DNA from: Brugia malayi
Taxonomy: Eukaryota > Nematoda > Chromadorea > Rhabditida > Onchocercidae
Assembly (NCBI RefSeq): GCF_000002995.4
Contig: NW_025062477.1
Span: 3,149,879 to 3,213,878 of the forward strand
Length of the DNA: 64,000 nt
Direction: 5' to 3'
Part shown: piece by piece, positions 1 to 13,715 of the stretch
Position numbering within the stretch: the first letter of the stretch is position 1
Layout: every line of letters begins with the position of its first letter
The notes under the pieces: model-generated
Told to the model about the DNA's origin: nothing
Databases searched by the model: none
What the model saw: only the letters and a program-made list of their open reading frames with translations
Position numbers and translations under genes: made by a program

Positions 1-1075
1 CTAATTTATAAAAAAAAAATTGAAAAAAATAATTTATAAAAACATTTCCTACTTAAGTAATATTTCCTATTGAAGGGATATATGAAAATATCTACTTACT
101 TCCTTTTGATGCATTCGATAAACGGCGCTATGATTCTCAGCATGTCGCACAAAAATTGTATTTTTCCTGAAATTAATTTCTCGATTATATTTTGGAAAAT
201 TTCGCACAATCTCATCTTTTTTAAGTCATCAAATACCCTACAATTTTTTTTTAACCCAGTTCCAATTTAAGAAAAAAAAAAAGTTGAAAAAATCATTTAT
301 GAGAATCATTTAAAACATTTCCTACTGAAGTAATACTCTCTCGCGCTCGGAGAATATATGCAAATATCTTATCTTACTTAATTTGCACGAAAACTCGGTG
401 TATACCATTCAACCCATTTGCCCTTCACAGGGAATATCATTTGATCATATTCTCGATCTCTCTAACACATCCCAATCTGATGTCAGTCGTCATACTACGC
501 TGGTTGCCATCATCTTCACGTCCATGGTTCTTATGTATCCTTTTTTTATTTATTATTAAGTTATGGTTGTATTAAGATTCTTTTTGTTTCGATTACATGC
601 CTGAATATCATTTGGTTATTCCAACGAATCGTTTTTTTTTTTTTTTTTTGAGGTATGTTGTTGAATAAAAATGCATTGATTCAAGCTAATCAGCCATTTA
701 TTGTTTTTAATTGCTATTAACAGAATTAGCAATTTCTTATTGTTGTGATACCAATTCATTTGAATCATTTTGCAGTAATTATGTATTACCACTTTTCATC
801 GTTAGTTATTAATATATATTAATTCTGTTTGATTTCTGTTTTGATTAAAAATTCTGCTATAATTGTTTGAAATTGTTGAAGTTAATAAAATGTTAATAGT
901 GACACAATTTCACCACTTATATAATTTTTGGACTACACATAGGACTATGTCTAGTTATTAGGCTTCTGTTATGCTTGCTAATATGCATTCTACTAGACAT
1001 CTGTGATTTTAAAAGTTTTTTAACGTGACTTTATAAATTTTGACTGCTTACGTAGCTGTGAGATCGACAGGAGAC
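1..1075. repeat. Copy A of a ~1.07 kb dispersed repeat
   Basis: The whole stretch is repeated almost base for base at 17273-18347. The differences seen are a base or two in homopolymer runs and one extra T near 17891. The shared right edge is sharp, after a GACAGGAGAC motif, and beyond it the flanks are unrelated. The left edge lies at or before the window start. Inside the repeat a ~260 bp segment is tandemly duplicated in diverged form: the 'tcatcaaatacc...aaaacatttcctact' sequence recurs. No convincing coding frame, terminal inverted repeat or target duplication was seen, so the class is unknown. Confidence 0.95.
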
Positions 1076-1370
1076 ACAAATATTTTCAAATACTCACATA
1101 TAGCGTGGTATATCAGTACTATATTCCCTCAAAAATTTTTACATTTACGTATCACTTTTGTTCAGCTGAACATTGTCAACAGAAAATATTTTCTAAGCTA
1201 ATATCTTGAAAGAATGATTGCTGGTTTAGAAGATATTTCGAAAGATGAAAGTGTCTGGTTTCGGTACACTGAAGAAGCTACGGTTTTTTGGTAGTTTTGA
1301 TATGATGAGTACTTCTGCAAATTTTGGCTTAAATGTTTTTATTTCGCAGTTGAAGGAAATGTTATTTCAG

Positions 1371-2836
1371 GTAGCAAATTCAAGTTGCAAATTGCACCAA
1401 GCGGTCATAGCTTGCCACAAAAAGGTTATGACTCAGGTGTGAACTATTATCAGGCTCCATCAGGACACGGCAACGTTTGTAGTCAATGAAAAATAAGTGA
1501 ACGTTTACAACTTCTGAAACCATTCATTCAATCCTTGGGATGGGAAGGATCTTGAAAATATGTTAATATTAATTAAAGTAAGTTGCACAGAAGATTAATC
1601 CAGTTTTCATTTTAGAATTTCATTATCTTCATGATTTAATTTTTGCTCTTGGTATTTTAAAATTCAGGTAAAAGGAAAGTGTACAACAGACCATATCAGT
1701 GCTGCTGGACCCTGGTTGAAATTCCGTGGTCATTTGGATAATATTTCAAATAATCTATTCTTAACTGCTGTCAATGCGGAAAATGATGAAATGAACAAGG
1801 TAATTATAGTTGTTGAGTACTGGTTCGAAAAGGTTTGATAATTAAATTTTTCTTCAAAGATTTTTGTAAACCGACAACACTCAATTTTCAGGACTTTATT
1901 TATTAGATTATGGGAAAGAATTTCTAATTATAAAGTTCGCAATCATTTGACGGGCAAGTATGATACGGCATCTCAAACGACACGTCACTATAAGTCGGAT
2001 GGAGTAGCTTGGATAGCAGTGAAGGCTCATCTCGTGAACATGCAGCTTTAGAACCTAGACATTTCGGTGGACGTGCAATTATTGTAAAAACCTTTCTCGG
2101 ATTCACGGTAAGTATTTTACATTTCAGTTCGCTGTAAATTTAATCTGGAAAGAAAATATTTAACTTATTTGGCTTTTGCATTATCAAGAACCTTTTGCTT
2201 CACCACAAATAATAAGATTTTTGAAACCTTATCGACCGCTTTTAATATAGTCACATAATACTTTAAAACGTATAATGATTGTTTCAAAACTCCATTCAAA
2301 TTTTGTTGTCTTTTTACTTTAAATTAGCTGAAGTATTTCGATTTAGTGGATCTTACATAGGAGGCAATAAATTCCTTATTAATTGATGTTGAATATATCA
2401 GGTGTTTTCAGTTTCTGAAAAGCGTTTGCTGATCCAAATGATTACAATAAAGTTAAGCCAGACGACAAGATATCAATTGTTGGTTTGAATGATTTTGCAC
2501 CTAGCAAGGTTGTTCTCTTTTTCTTGTAAATTCTTTATTCAACACTATTGCTTTTGTCTTTTATTTTAAGATATTAATTCCTTATCAGGATGTGAAATTA
2601 TACCTACATAACGTATGTGATTACGCATTAAAAAATTAGTTGACACTGTTGATGGTTCCATAAAAATTTCGAGTCTTGAAGATTTGGTTTTTTTTTTAGC
2701 CATTAATATGCATCTTGAAACACGTTGATGGTAAAAAGGAGGAGATCTGGCTGTCTCACAGTTTTAATGCGGCTCAAATCGAATGGTTTAAGCTGGCTCA
2801 GCACTGAATCATATGAAAGCAATGAAGAAGAAGTGA
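1371..2836 (+). pseudogene. Mitochondrial aconitase 3'-half pseudogene
   Basis: Aconitase converts citrate to isocitrate in the TCA cycle; this copy cannot make a working enzyme. Fragments of the C-terminal swivel domain occur in order: SKFKLQIAPSGHSLPQKGYD (from 1371), [20 protein letters not shown] (exon 1668-1799), VRNHLTGKYDTA then [19 protein letters not shown] (1892-2107), [20 protein letters not shown] (2412-2508), and CILKHVDGKKEEIW plus NHMKAMKK (2700-2836). Damage includes an in-frame TGA at 1487-1489, a frameshift inside the SREHAALEP exon, and a shift just before the C-terminal NHMKAM. Exon edges with GT/AG are still present, so this is a duplicated genomic copy, not a retrocopy. 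The N-terminal half, with the [4Fe-4S] cysteines, is absent. It abuts repeat copy A. The [10 protein letters not shown] motif matches mitochondrial aconitase rather than IRP1. Confidence 0.93.
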
Positions 2837-3779
2837 CTCATTTCATGTTTCTATGACAGGAAATAGAAATAAGATGAAGAGATTGGTGATTGCTCTGAAT
2901 TTTAGCGAATGATTAAGTTATAACATTTGTCCGCATATTTAGTTCACTTTTGTACTAATTTTACTCCCAAAATTTCTATCTCATCTTCATATTTTAGTAT
3001 TTCCAAAACAAATAATGATTGTCCAAAGTGATCTTAATGCGAACGTTTATATCAGCTAGTTTCCGATGATATTTCCTTATTTATTGCAATTTTGGAAATC
3101 GACTTGATAAATTAGAGGGAGAAGACTTAATCGATATTACTTCTGAATTTTTCAGGATTGAGTGACTGGTATGTGTGTAAACATGAGATGTATCCCTTAT
3201 TATATATTGTATATCTTAGTGATCCTCTGATTTGTTCGATTTCGAATTCTTGTGATAAAATGTTCAAGTCAGTATTTAGTAGGATTCTTTGTGCATGTTG
3301 ATTGCAGTCATTTTGGATAGTTGGACGGTCTTGATACTTCCCGTTTTTGTTTGTAATGATTGTACTGTTCATAATTCCTCATGTACTTTAATAATAATCT
3401 TATTGATTTCAAGTTTCTTTTGATGTTTTTGCATTTCAACATTTCAGGAGCATCAATACTGGAAGAGAATTTTCGGAAACACAAATTCTTGTGGATAGTT
3501 AATAGGTTTGGAATTAATAGTTCTCTAAACAAATTACGATATTACTTCTGAATTGAAAATTAGAGGTTAGAGGGAAAGAAAACTGAATCAAACTGAGTAC
3601 AATTATCGTTTCTCATCCTAAATAATAACATACATATTAATTTATTTAAATGCATTTAAATGCGTGTTCGAAGTTATACTGAGGAGTTTTATTTATTATA
3701 CAGTGATATACAGACAGCAAGCGAATCACAACAAATGTATATTGCTCGTTAGGTGGATAGCATCCAATATATTTAATTA
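2837..3779. other. Intergenic, no gene seen
   Basis: AT-rich sequence between the aconitase remnant and the satellite. The short minus-strand open frames around 3127-3532 lack splice-compatible partners and family motifs. Confidence 0.6.
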
Positions 3780-6700
3780 ATGAATAGCTAGCTATGTTCA
3801 GGGATGGAATTTAAATTCATTATTCAATTTGAAAAAAGTCATAATTTGAACTTAATTGATTATTTTCTGTGCTCTGTATGGGCACTGGTAACATTCGATG
3901 TGGTCATTTTTCAACTTAAATAATTTTAATAATTCAGTTTTAAACATTATTTCAGCATTAAAATTAATTTTATTTAGTTCTTGTATTAGCAAATTTCAAT
4001 TTATTTTGGTGTTTAAACAACTAAAAAATATAATTTAATTTGAAAAATGACATAATTTGAACTATATTGAATATTTTTGGTGCTCTGTATGGCACTGGTC
4101 ACATTCGGTGTGGTCATTTTTCAACTTAAATAAATTTAATAAATAAGTTTTAAACATTATTTCAGCATTAAAATTAATTAAATTTTTAAACAGTGATAGT
4201 TTTAAATCACTTTCGCAATTAAAAATAAATTTGAATTCAAATTTAAAATTTTAATATTAAGAAAATGCCGCAATTTGTTTTGTTTTATGTATATTGAACT
4301 AAAAAATAATTTCCGGTATCAGCAAATTTGAATTTAATTAAGTGTTTAAACAACTAAATAATATAACTTAATTTGAAAAAAGACATAATTTGAACTTAAT
4401 TGAATATTTTCTGTGCTCTGTATGGGCACTGGTCACATTCGGTGTGGTCATTTTTCAACTTAAATAATTTTAATAATTGAGTTTTAAACATTATTTCAGC
4501 ATTAAAATTTATTAAATTTTTAAACAGTGATAGTTTTAAATCATTCTCGCAATTAAAAACAAATTTTAATATTAAGAAAATGAAGCAATTTGTATTAGAT
4601 TTAGTATTTTGAACTAAAAAATTATTTCTGGTATCAGCAAATTTCAATTTAATTAGGAGTTTAAACAACTAAAAAATATAATTTAAATTGAAAAAAGACA
4701 TAATTTGAACTTAACTGATTATTTTCTGCGCTCTGTATGGGCACTGGTCACATTCGGTGTGGTCATTTTTCAATTAAAATAATTTTATTAATTGAGTTTT
4801 AAACATTATTTCAGCATTAAAATTAATTTTTTATGTTCTTGTATTAGCAATTTTCAATTTAATTAAGTGTCTAAACAACTAAAAAATATAATTTAATTTG
4901 AAAAAAGTCATAATTTGAACTTAATTGAATATTTTCTGTGCTCTGTATGGGCACTGGTCACATTCGGTGTGATCATTTTTCAACTTAAATAATTTTAATA
5001 ATTGAGTTTTAAACATTATTTCAGCATTAAAATTAATTTTTTAAGTTCTTGTATTAGCAATTTTCAATTTTATTAAGTGTCTAAACAACTAAAAAATATA
5101 ATTTAATTTGAAAAAAGACATAATTTGAACTTAATTGAATATTTTCTGTGCTCTGTATGGGCACTGGTCACATTCGGTGTGGTCATTTTTCAATTAAAAT
5201 AATTTTATTAATTGAGTTTTAAACATTATTTCATCATCAAAATTAATTTTTTATGTTCTTGTATTAGCAATTTTCAATTTAATTAAGTGTCTAAACAACT
5301 AAAAAATATAATTTAAATTGAAAAAAGACATAATTTGAACTTAATTGATTATTTTCTATGCTCTGTATGGGCACTGGTCACATTCGGTGTGGTCATTTTT
5401 CAACTTAAATAATTTTAATAATTAAGTTTTAAACATTATTTCAACATTAAAATTAATTAAATTTTTAAACAGTGATAGTTTTAAATCATTTTCGCAATTA
5501 AAAATAAATTTCAATTCAAATTTAAAATGTTAATATTAAAAAGTGTTGCAATTTGTATTAGATTTTGTATATTGAACTAAAAAATAATTTCTCGTATCAG
5601 CAAATTTCAATTTAATTACGTGTTTTAACTACTTAAAAATATAATTCAATTTGAAAAAAGACATAATTTGAACTTAATTGAATATTTTCTATGCTCTGTA
5701 TGGGCACTGGTCACATTCGGTGTGGTCATTTTTCAACTTAAATGATTTTAATAACTGAGTTTTAAACATTTTTTCAGCACTAAAATTAATAAAATTTTTA
5801 AACAGTGATAGTTTCAAATCATTCTCGCAATTAAAAATAAATTTGAATTCAAATTTAAAATTTTGATAATAAAAAAATGTTGCAATTAGTATTAGTTATT
5901 GTATATAGAACTAGATAATAAGTTCTAGTAATAGCAAATTTCAATTTAATTAAGTGTATAAACAACTAAATAATATAATTTAATTTGAAAAAAGACATAA
6001 TTTGAACTTAATTGATTACTTTCGATGCTCTGTATGGGCACTGGTCACATTCGGTGTGGTCATTTTTCAACTTAAATAATTTTAATAATTGAGTTTTAAA
6101 CATTATTTCAGCATTAAAATTAATTTTTTATGTTCTTGTATTAGCAATTTTCAATTTAATTAAGTGTCTAAACAACTAAAAAATATAATTTAATTTGAAA
6201 AAAGACATAATTTGAACTTAATTGATTATTTTCTGTGCTCTGTATGGGCACTGGTCACATTCGGTGTGGTCATTTTTCAACTTATATAATTTTAATAATT
6301 GAGTTTTAAACATTATTTCAGCATTAAAATTAATTAAATTTTTAAACAGTGATTGTTTTAAATCATTTTCGCAATTAAAAATAAATTTGAATTCAAATTT
6401 AAAATTTTAATATTAAGAAAATGCGGCAATATGTATTAGATTTAGTATATTGAACAAAAAATAATTTCTGGTATCAGCAAATTTCAATTTAATTAGGTGT
6501 TTAAACTGCTTAAAAATATAATTCAATTTGAAAAAAGACATAATTTGAACTTAATTGATTATTTTCTATGCTCTGTATGGGCACTGGTCACATTCGGTGT
6601 GGTCATTTTTCAACTTAAATAATTTTAATAATTAAGTTTTAAACATTATTACAGCATTAAAATTAATTAAATTTTTAAACAGTGATAGTTTTAAATTATT

Positions 6701-8755
6701 TTCCAATTAAAATTAAATTTTAATTCAGATTTAAAATTTTAATATTATTGCAATTAGTATTAGTTATTGTATTTAGAATTTGAAAATAATTTATAGTAAT
6801 GACAAATTTCAATTTAATTAAGTGTGTAAACAACTATATAATATAACTTAATTTGAAAAAAGGCGTAATTTGAACTTAATTGAATATTTTCTATGCTCTG
6901 TATGGGCACTGGTCACATTCGATGTGGTCATTTTTCAACTTAAATAATTTTAATAATTGAGTTTTAAACATTATTACAGCATTAAAATTAATTAAATTTT
7001 TAAACAGTTATAGTTTTAAATCATTTTCGCAATTAAAAATAAATTTCAATTCAAATTTAAAATGTTAATATTAAAAAGTGTTGCAATTTGTATTAGATTT
7101 TGTATATTGAACTAAAAAATAATTTCTCGTATCAGCAAATTTCAATTTAATTACGTGTTTTAACAACTTAAAAATATAATTCAATTTGAAAAAAGACATA
7201 ATTTGAACTTTATCGAATATTTTCTATGCTCTGTATGGGCACTGGTCACATTCGGTGTGGTCATTTTTCAACTTAAATGATTTTAATAACTGAGTTTTAA
7301 ACATTTTTTCAGCACTAAAATTAATAAAATTTTTAAACAGTGATAGTTTCAAATCATTCTCGCAATTAAAAATAAATTTGAATTCAAATTTAAAATTTTG
7401 ATAATAAAAAAATGTTGCAATTAGTATTAGTTATTGTATATAGAACTAGATAATAAGTTCTAGTAATAGCAAATTTCAATTTAATTAAGTGTATAAACAA
7501 CTAAATAATATAATTTAATTTGAAAAAAGACATAATTTGAACTTAATTGATTACTTTCGATGCTCTGTATGGGCACTGGTCACATTCGGTGTGGTCATTT
7601 TTCAACTTAAATAATTTTAATAATTGAGTTTTAAACATTATTTCAGCATTAAAATTAATTTTTTATGTTCTTGTATTAGCAATTTTCAATTTAATTAAGT
7701 GTCTAAACAACTAAAAAATATAATTTAAATTGAAAAAAGACATAATTTGAACTTAATTGATTATTTTCTATCCTCTGTATGGGCACTGGCCACAATCGAT
7801 GTGGTCATTTTTCAACTTAAATAATTTTAATAATTGAGTTTTAAACATTATTTCAGCATTAAAATTAATTTTTTAAGTTCTTGTATTAGCAATTTTCAAT
7901 TTAATTAAGTGTCTAAACAACTAAAAAATATAATTTAATTTGAAAAAAGACATAATTTGAACTTAATTGAATATTTTCTATGCTCTGTATGGGCACTGGT
8001 CGCATTCGGCGTGGTCATTTTTCAACTCTAATAATTTTAATAAATAAGTTTTAAACATTATTTCAGCATTAAAATTAATTAAATTTTTAAAGATAGTTTT
8101 AAATCATTTTCGCAATAAAAATAAATTTGAATTCAAATTTAAAATTTTAATATTAAGAAAATGCGGCAATTTGTATTAGATTTAGTATTTTGAACTATAA
8201 AAGAAGCTCTGGTATAAGCAAATTTTAATTTAATTAAGTGTCTAAACAACTAAAAAATATAATTTAATTTGATAAAAGTCATAATTTGAACTTAATTGAT
8301 TATTTTCTATGCTCTGTATGGGCACTGGTCACATTCGGTGTGGTCATTTTTCAACTTAAATAATTTTAATAATTGAGTTTTAACCATTATTTCAGGATTA
8401 AAATTATTTAAATTTTTAAACAGTGATAGATTTAAATCATTCTCCAATTAAAATTAAATTTTAATATTAAGAAAACGCAGCAATTTGTATTAGATTTTCT
8501 ATATTGAACTAAAAAAGAATTTCTAATATTAGCAAATTTCAATTTATTTAGGTGATTAAACAACTAAAAAATATAATTTAATTTGAAAAAAGACATAATT
8601 TGGACTTAATTGAATATTTTCTGCGCTCTGTATGGGCACTGGTCACATTCGGTGTGGTCATTTTTCAACTTATATAATTTTAATAATTGACTTTTAAACA
8701 TTATTTCAGCATTAAAATTAATTAAATTTTTAAACAGTGATAGTTTCAAACATTG
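3780..8755. repeat. Satellite array, 18 units of two lengths
   Basis: The core 'CTCTGTATGGGCACTGGTCA' followed by 'CATTCGGTGTGGTCATTTTT' recurs 18 times, at about 3880, 4090, 4421, 4739, 4949, 5159, 5369, 5702, 6036, 6246, 6581, 6902, 7237, 7571, 7781, 7992, 8319 and 8633. Spacing takes two values: ~210 bp, or ~314-335 bp where an extra ~105-125 bp block starting around 'aatttttaaacagtgatag' is present. The block 5369-6246 and the block 6902-7781 share unit order and private variants (for example 'gattactttcgatgctctg'), so a ~1.53 kb higher-order segment was duplicated. No coding frame runs through it. Confidence 0.95.
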
Positions 8756-11700
8756 CTTAAGCTAACAGTTGCAAAAGTCTTCAAAAATAACAGAGCTTAA
8801 AATTTTTGGACAAAAAAGAAAGATGAAATTAATTTCAACGTATAATCAGAATATGTCCGATTATTTCGCATTGCATTGTATCATTCGTATATTGTATATA
8901 AATAATTTTGCTTTCAGAATTTCATTTATACTAAAATAATTTTTATAATACAGCGAAATATTTCATTAATTAAAAATTTATTCATTCTGTAAAAGTTTAA
9001 TTCCAGAGATTATTTGCAAAATATTATCACAGATGCACTAATTAATTAATTAATTAATTCTTCAATACGCTGTCGATTACAATGATCGCAGATAATTCTT
9101 TGAAATGAATGTTTTAAATATTTCAGTTATTCCATCTTCCATTATTTATACTACAGTACAAATTTTATGGTAAATAAAATTATTGCAATGAGGAAGTGTG
9201 AATGATTTGCAACGTTTAATTTAACAATGTAGAATTAAAAATTCATAATGATTTATAATTTTTCATAAATTTTATTTTAAATTCAGTGGAAGAATTCTTT
9301 CTACTAAATGAAGTTTGTAAAAACGTTTATCAACTATTTATCAACTAATTTGTAAAAACGTTTATCAACAATCATTTCTATAAAAAGGTTCTAAATTTGC
9401 CATAAAATAATAGGTATAAGAAAAGAATTATAATTGTCATTTAAATTCATCCAGAAAAAACAAGAAAATTGAATTATGAAATTAAATCGAATTGTTGAAA
9501 AAGGAGAATAATTTTAGATTGTTTCATTTAATTTTATTATGTGATCGGATGAATAAAATACAGAAAGTATTTTCTCTAAAATTAAATGAAACAATCTATA
9601 CAAATGGTTAGCCAAGTAATCAAATAGAAACAATGCAAATATGTCAAATGAGCCAAATGTTGAGCCACGAAGAAAAAAAAAAGTTATATCGAATAAAATT
9701 TCAAATTTCTTAAACTTGATTTTCATTTTCAATTTTTTTTACACCGTGACTGGTAATTTGATATTGGTACATTTTAGATAGTTGGCATTTATTGGCCAGC
9801 AAAAAAAAAAAGAAAAAAAAATTGAGCAGAGCAGTTCAACTATAAACTCTATACAATACGTACCAATAGCTCTAAAAAATTCCATAAACTAATTTAGGAT
9901 AAAATTCTCTGAGATTTCCCACATTTATCATTATAATAAAACCGGATTAAATTACTTTCTGAAGCGATACAATCAAGCTAATTAATCCGAATTTCCTTGC
10001 CAAGGAATGACTTTCGACAAGAGAATACAAATATGCACTAATAGTACCAAAAGCAGCATCGATACTTCTCAAAATACCTAACCATGATGCTGATAAGTCT
10101 TATGTTTTTGCATAAGCAGCGGCTATCCGAAAAAAAAAAATGACAAAAAATGCTATTTTTAATTCATAATTTTAATAATTCTATGTTTATAAATTACTGT
10201 TATTATTTCATTTCATTTTTTTTTTTTTCGAATAATTTTAAAAACTTCCAAAGCATATCAACAAATAAAAGTAGAAATTGATTTTATTAATTGTATTTAG
10301 CAAAATTTCTCGAAAGAAAAAGAGTACGCCATCAAATCTAAGCACAGTCATATACAATTAAGTAAAATAATATAGGCCATTTGACAATTGTATGTTGTAC
10401 GAAAACTTGGATATTTCCTGCAAGATTCAATCTTTCTTGTTTATCTGAAATATTTCAAAGTCTCAAATTAGATCAAATAATAATTAAACATTAAACAAAT
10501 GTTGTTTGTTTCGTTTAGAAAAAAAAATGCTGCTTAATTAAGTAGTTAATTTTTTCAATTACTTAGATAGGATTATGAAAAAGGAAAGATGTTGTTGTTG
10601 TTGTTGTTATACTGAAAATAATAAAAAAGAATAACTTTGGGAAGAAAAAACATTCAAACAAATTGATCATTGATTGAATTAATTAATCTTTTCTTTATTA
10701 ATTATTCACTCATCATAATTCTTTCACTTATACATCCTATCAAATCTCTCTTCTCTCTCTCTCGCGATATGTCTTAATTAGCCATATCTTATCACTAATC
10801 ACTAATTCATACTGGATGATAATTTTTATTTCTTGTTTGCCATTAATTATTGCAAAGTGCATAAAAACAGTGATAAAAGATTAATAATTAAGTAATTTGG
10901 TATTACTAAATACAATTAATAAAACCAATTTGTATTCTCAATTTTTGCTAATTTTTTCACTCGAATACAAACTTTTACTTGCTTACTCGAATACAAACTA
11001 TTCAATTGATCAATGATCATTGAATTTGTTAATATCTGTAACTTCTTTCTATTCATAAATATTCGCTGTGAATAATTTTCATTTTTGAAAGTACTAATAT
11101 GAACCAAATTGATTATAATTGTGATGATTAAGTCTCCTGACGCACAGGTGGCACGTTTGATTTCACGTTGCTGATCGATAAATGAAGGTCACATTCAGGT
11201 TACTTTTGAAGATTTGCAGATTGCTCTCTTCCTTATAAAATTGATTTAATCAGCAAAATCATTTCATCACATCTATCTATTTGACATATAAATTAATTTT
11301 AAAAATCATTCCTTAGAAAATAATTTTTTTTTTCTGCTTCATAATTTTTAGTATTTATTTTATCACTCATTTCAGAAAATACTTAAAGTAACTTACTTTC
11401 AGTTAATCAGAAGAAATAATTGATGTTATTGCAATAAGGTCATGTGACACGATCATGTTAAACGCCGTTTCACTCTTGATAGCTATAAAAATCCCTTGCC
11501 GCTTTGCCTCTAAATTTCTTCTTTTTTAAAACATTCAAAGAATAGATATGGAGTAATTTAACAAATAAAATAAGGATAGATCTAAAATCTAAAAGTCAAA
11601 CTACGTATCTCACATGATTCGATTGGAATGATTTATTTCACATTTCTTAAGTTAGACCAATCAACATTAATTAATTTCAAGCAATTAATAAATACTATCG

Positions 11701-12254
11701 GCAGTGAAGTTTTAAATGGAATAATCACTAATAATTTAAATATTCCTTTAACCTAATTTACATTTGTTGACGTTGAGGAGCACTACTGGTTCACCAAACA
11801 TCATCACTATGTTTCATTATGCAACTTGCTTCACTGAAATTTATCGTGGATTCAGTTAATTAAAATCAGCATTTCAATAATTAACCAATTTTAATTCACT
11901 TCGTTCCACTTAATTAGTGTGTACCTCTTTTGAGGACTGTTAATGTCTTCAAGTCAATGCTAAGGTTTAAAAAGTTCAATTTCATATTTAAGTTCAATTT
12001 TTTAAAAATCTTACTACTAGTAATTTTGCTTTTTTTATTATTTTTTAAAATCTACTTTCATTAATAAAAAAAAAAATCTACTTTCATTAATAATTGCTAA
12101 TAAATAAATTTACCAGGAGAGAATGACAAATCTCTTTTAGCAAGTTCGGATACTGCACAGTAAACTCTGACGATAACATATACTTCCATAAATACTGATA
12201 ACGAATTCCATACTGCAAACAACTAGTCGAATTGATAATATCAGCTATAAATAA
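8756..12254. other. AT-rich intergenic stretch
   Basis: No exon with coding character was found on either strand. It contains a 22-bp perfect inverted repeat at 9515-9598 (listed separately), a short (GTT)n run near 10590 and several A/T homopolymers. Confidence 0.6.
9515..9598. repeat. Perfect 22-bp inverted repeat (hairpin)
   Basis: Arms 9515-9536 and 9577-9598 are exact reverse complements, separated by a 40-nt spacer. The spacer itself holds a small AGAAA/TTTCT stem. Transcribed RNA would fold into a long hairpin. Whether this is a small-RNA precursor, a short transposon relic or chance is not decidable from sequence alone. Confidence 0.8.
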
Positions 12255-13715
12255 AAAAGCATGCAATTAATAAGTGGTAAAGCTAAGAGAAAGCATGCAA
12301 TAAGTGAAAGTAAATGTAGAAGTAGTCTAAAAAAAATGCATGCATTAATATTGACAAAAACGAACTAAGTAGTTAAAAAGAAAGTGATCAAAGTTAACAA
12401 AAAAGCATGCTTTAATATTAACAAAAATGAACTAAATAGTTAAAAAAAGGTCATCAAAGTGGATAACAAGCATGCAGTGAGTAAAGCTAGCCAAAATTCA
12501 TGCAAAAACAAAATTAATAAAAAAGCATGGAATTAATATACATTAGAATTAAAAAAAAAGCATGCAAAGTAAAAAAAAGGTAATCAAAGTGAGTAAACGT
12601 GCAGTTAATAAACATTAAAATTAACAAAAAAGCATGCAATTAATAAACAGTAAAGTTAACAGAAAACATGCAGTAAGTAAAGTTAGCCAAAATCATGCAA
12701 AAACAAAATTAATAAAAAAGCATGCAATGTAAAAAAAAGGTAATCAAAGTGAATAAGCATGCAATTAATAAATATTAAAATTAACAAAAAGCGTGCAGTT
12801 AATAGACATTAAAATTAACAAAAAGCATGCAATTAATAAATAGTAAAGTTAACAGAAAGCATGCAGTAAGTAAAGTTAGCCAAAATTCATGCAAAAATAA
12901 AATTAACAAAAAGCATGCAAGGTAAAAAGAAAAAAGGTAATCAAAGTGAATAAGCATGCAGTTAATAAACATTAAAATTAACAAAAAGCATGCAATTAAT
13001 AAATAGTAAAGTGAACGGAAAGCATGCAGTAAATAAAATTAGCCAAAATTCATGCAAAAACAAAAATGATAAAAAAGTTCATGCAAAAATAAAATAAATG
13101 AAAAGCATGCAAAGTAAAAAAAAAGGTAATCAAAGTGAATAAGCATGCAGTTAATAAACATTAAAATTAACAAAAAGCATGCAATTAATAAACATTGGAA
13201 TTAACAAGAAGCATGCAATTAATGGATAGTAAAGTTAACAGAAAGCATGCAGTAAATAAAGTTAGCCAAAATTCATGCAAAAATAAAATTAACAAAAAGC
13301 ATGCAAAGTAAAAGAAAAAAGGTAATCAAAGTGAATAAGCATGCAATTAATAAACATTAAAATTAACAAAAAGCTATGCAATTAATCGATAGTAAAGTTA
13401 ACAGAAAGCATGCAGTAAATAAAGTTAGCCAAATTCATGCAAAAACGAAATTAATAAAAAAAGCATGCAAGAACAAAAAAGCATTTAAAGATTATTGTTG
13501 TTGGAGGAAGTAAAATTAACAAAAGATCGTGCAGTTAATACAACAACAAAAAAAGAAATTATTAATATAAGCTAGTAAGATACTATTACATAATTTTAAT
13601 TAACTAAAAAAGCATGCAATTAGTAAAACTACAACGAGTGTAAATCACTACCTTAGTAAAATATAAAGTATTATACAGTAAAAAGTTAGCGAAAAGCATG
13701 CATTAAGTACAAGTG
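12255..13715. repeat. GCATGC-bearing repeat array
   Basis: Dozens of short AT-rich blocks each carry AGCATGCA or TTCATGCA, joined by 'aattaataaacattaaaatt', 'agtaaagttaacagaaa' and 'gtaaagttagccaaaat' linkers. A landmark block 'ggtaatcaaagtgaataag' recurs at about 12579, 12739, 12936, 13125 and 13321, giving a higher-order period of ~160-197 bp. The blocks diverge at both ends of the array. No frame stays open through it. Confidence 0.9.

Noticed and set aside
12255..13715. CRISPR-like array
   Set aside because: Eukaryotic context, no constant-length repeats with unique spacers; linkers are themselves repeated.
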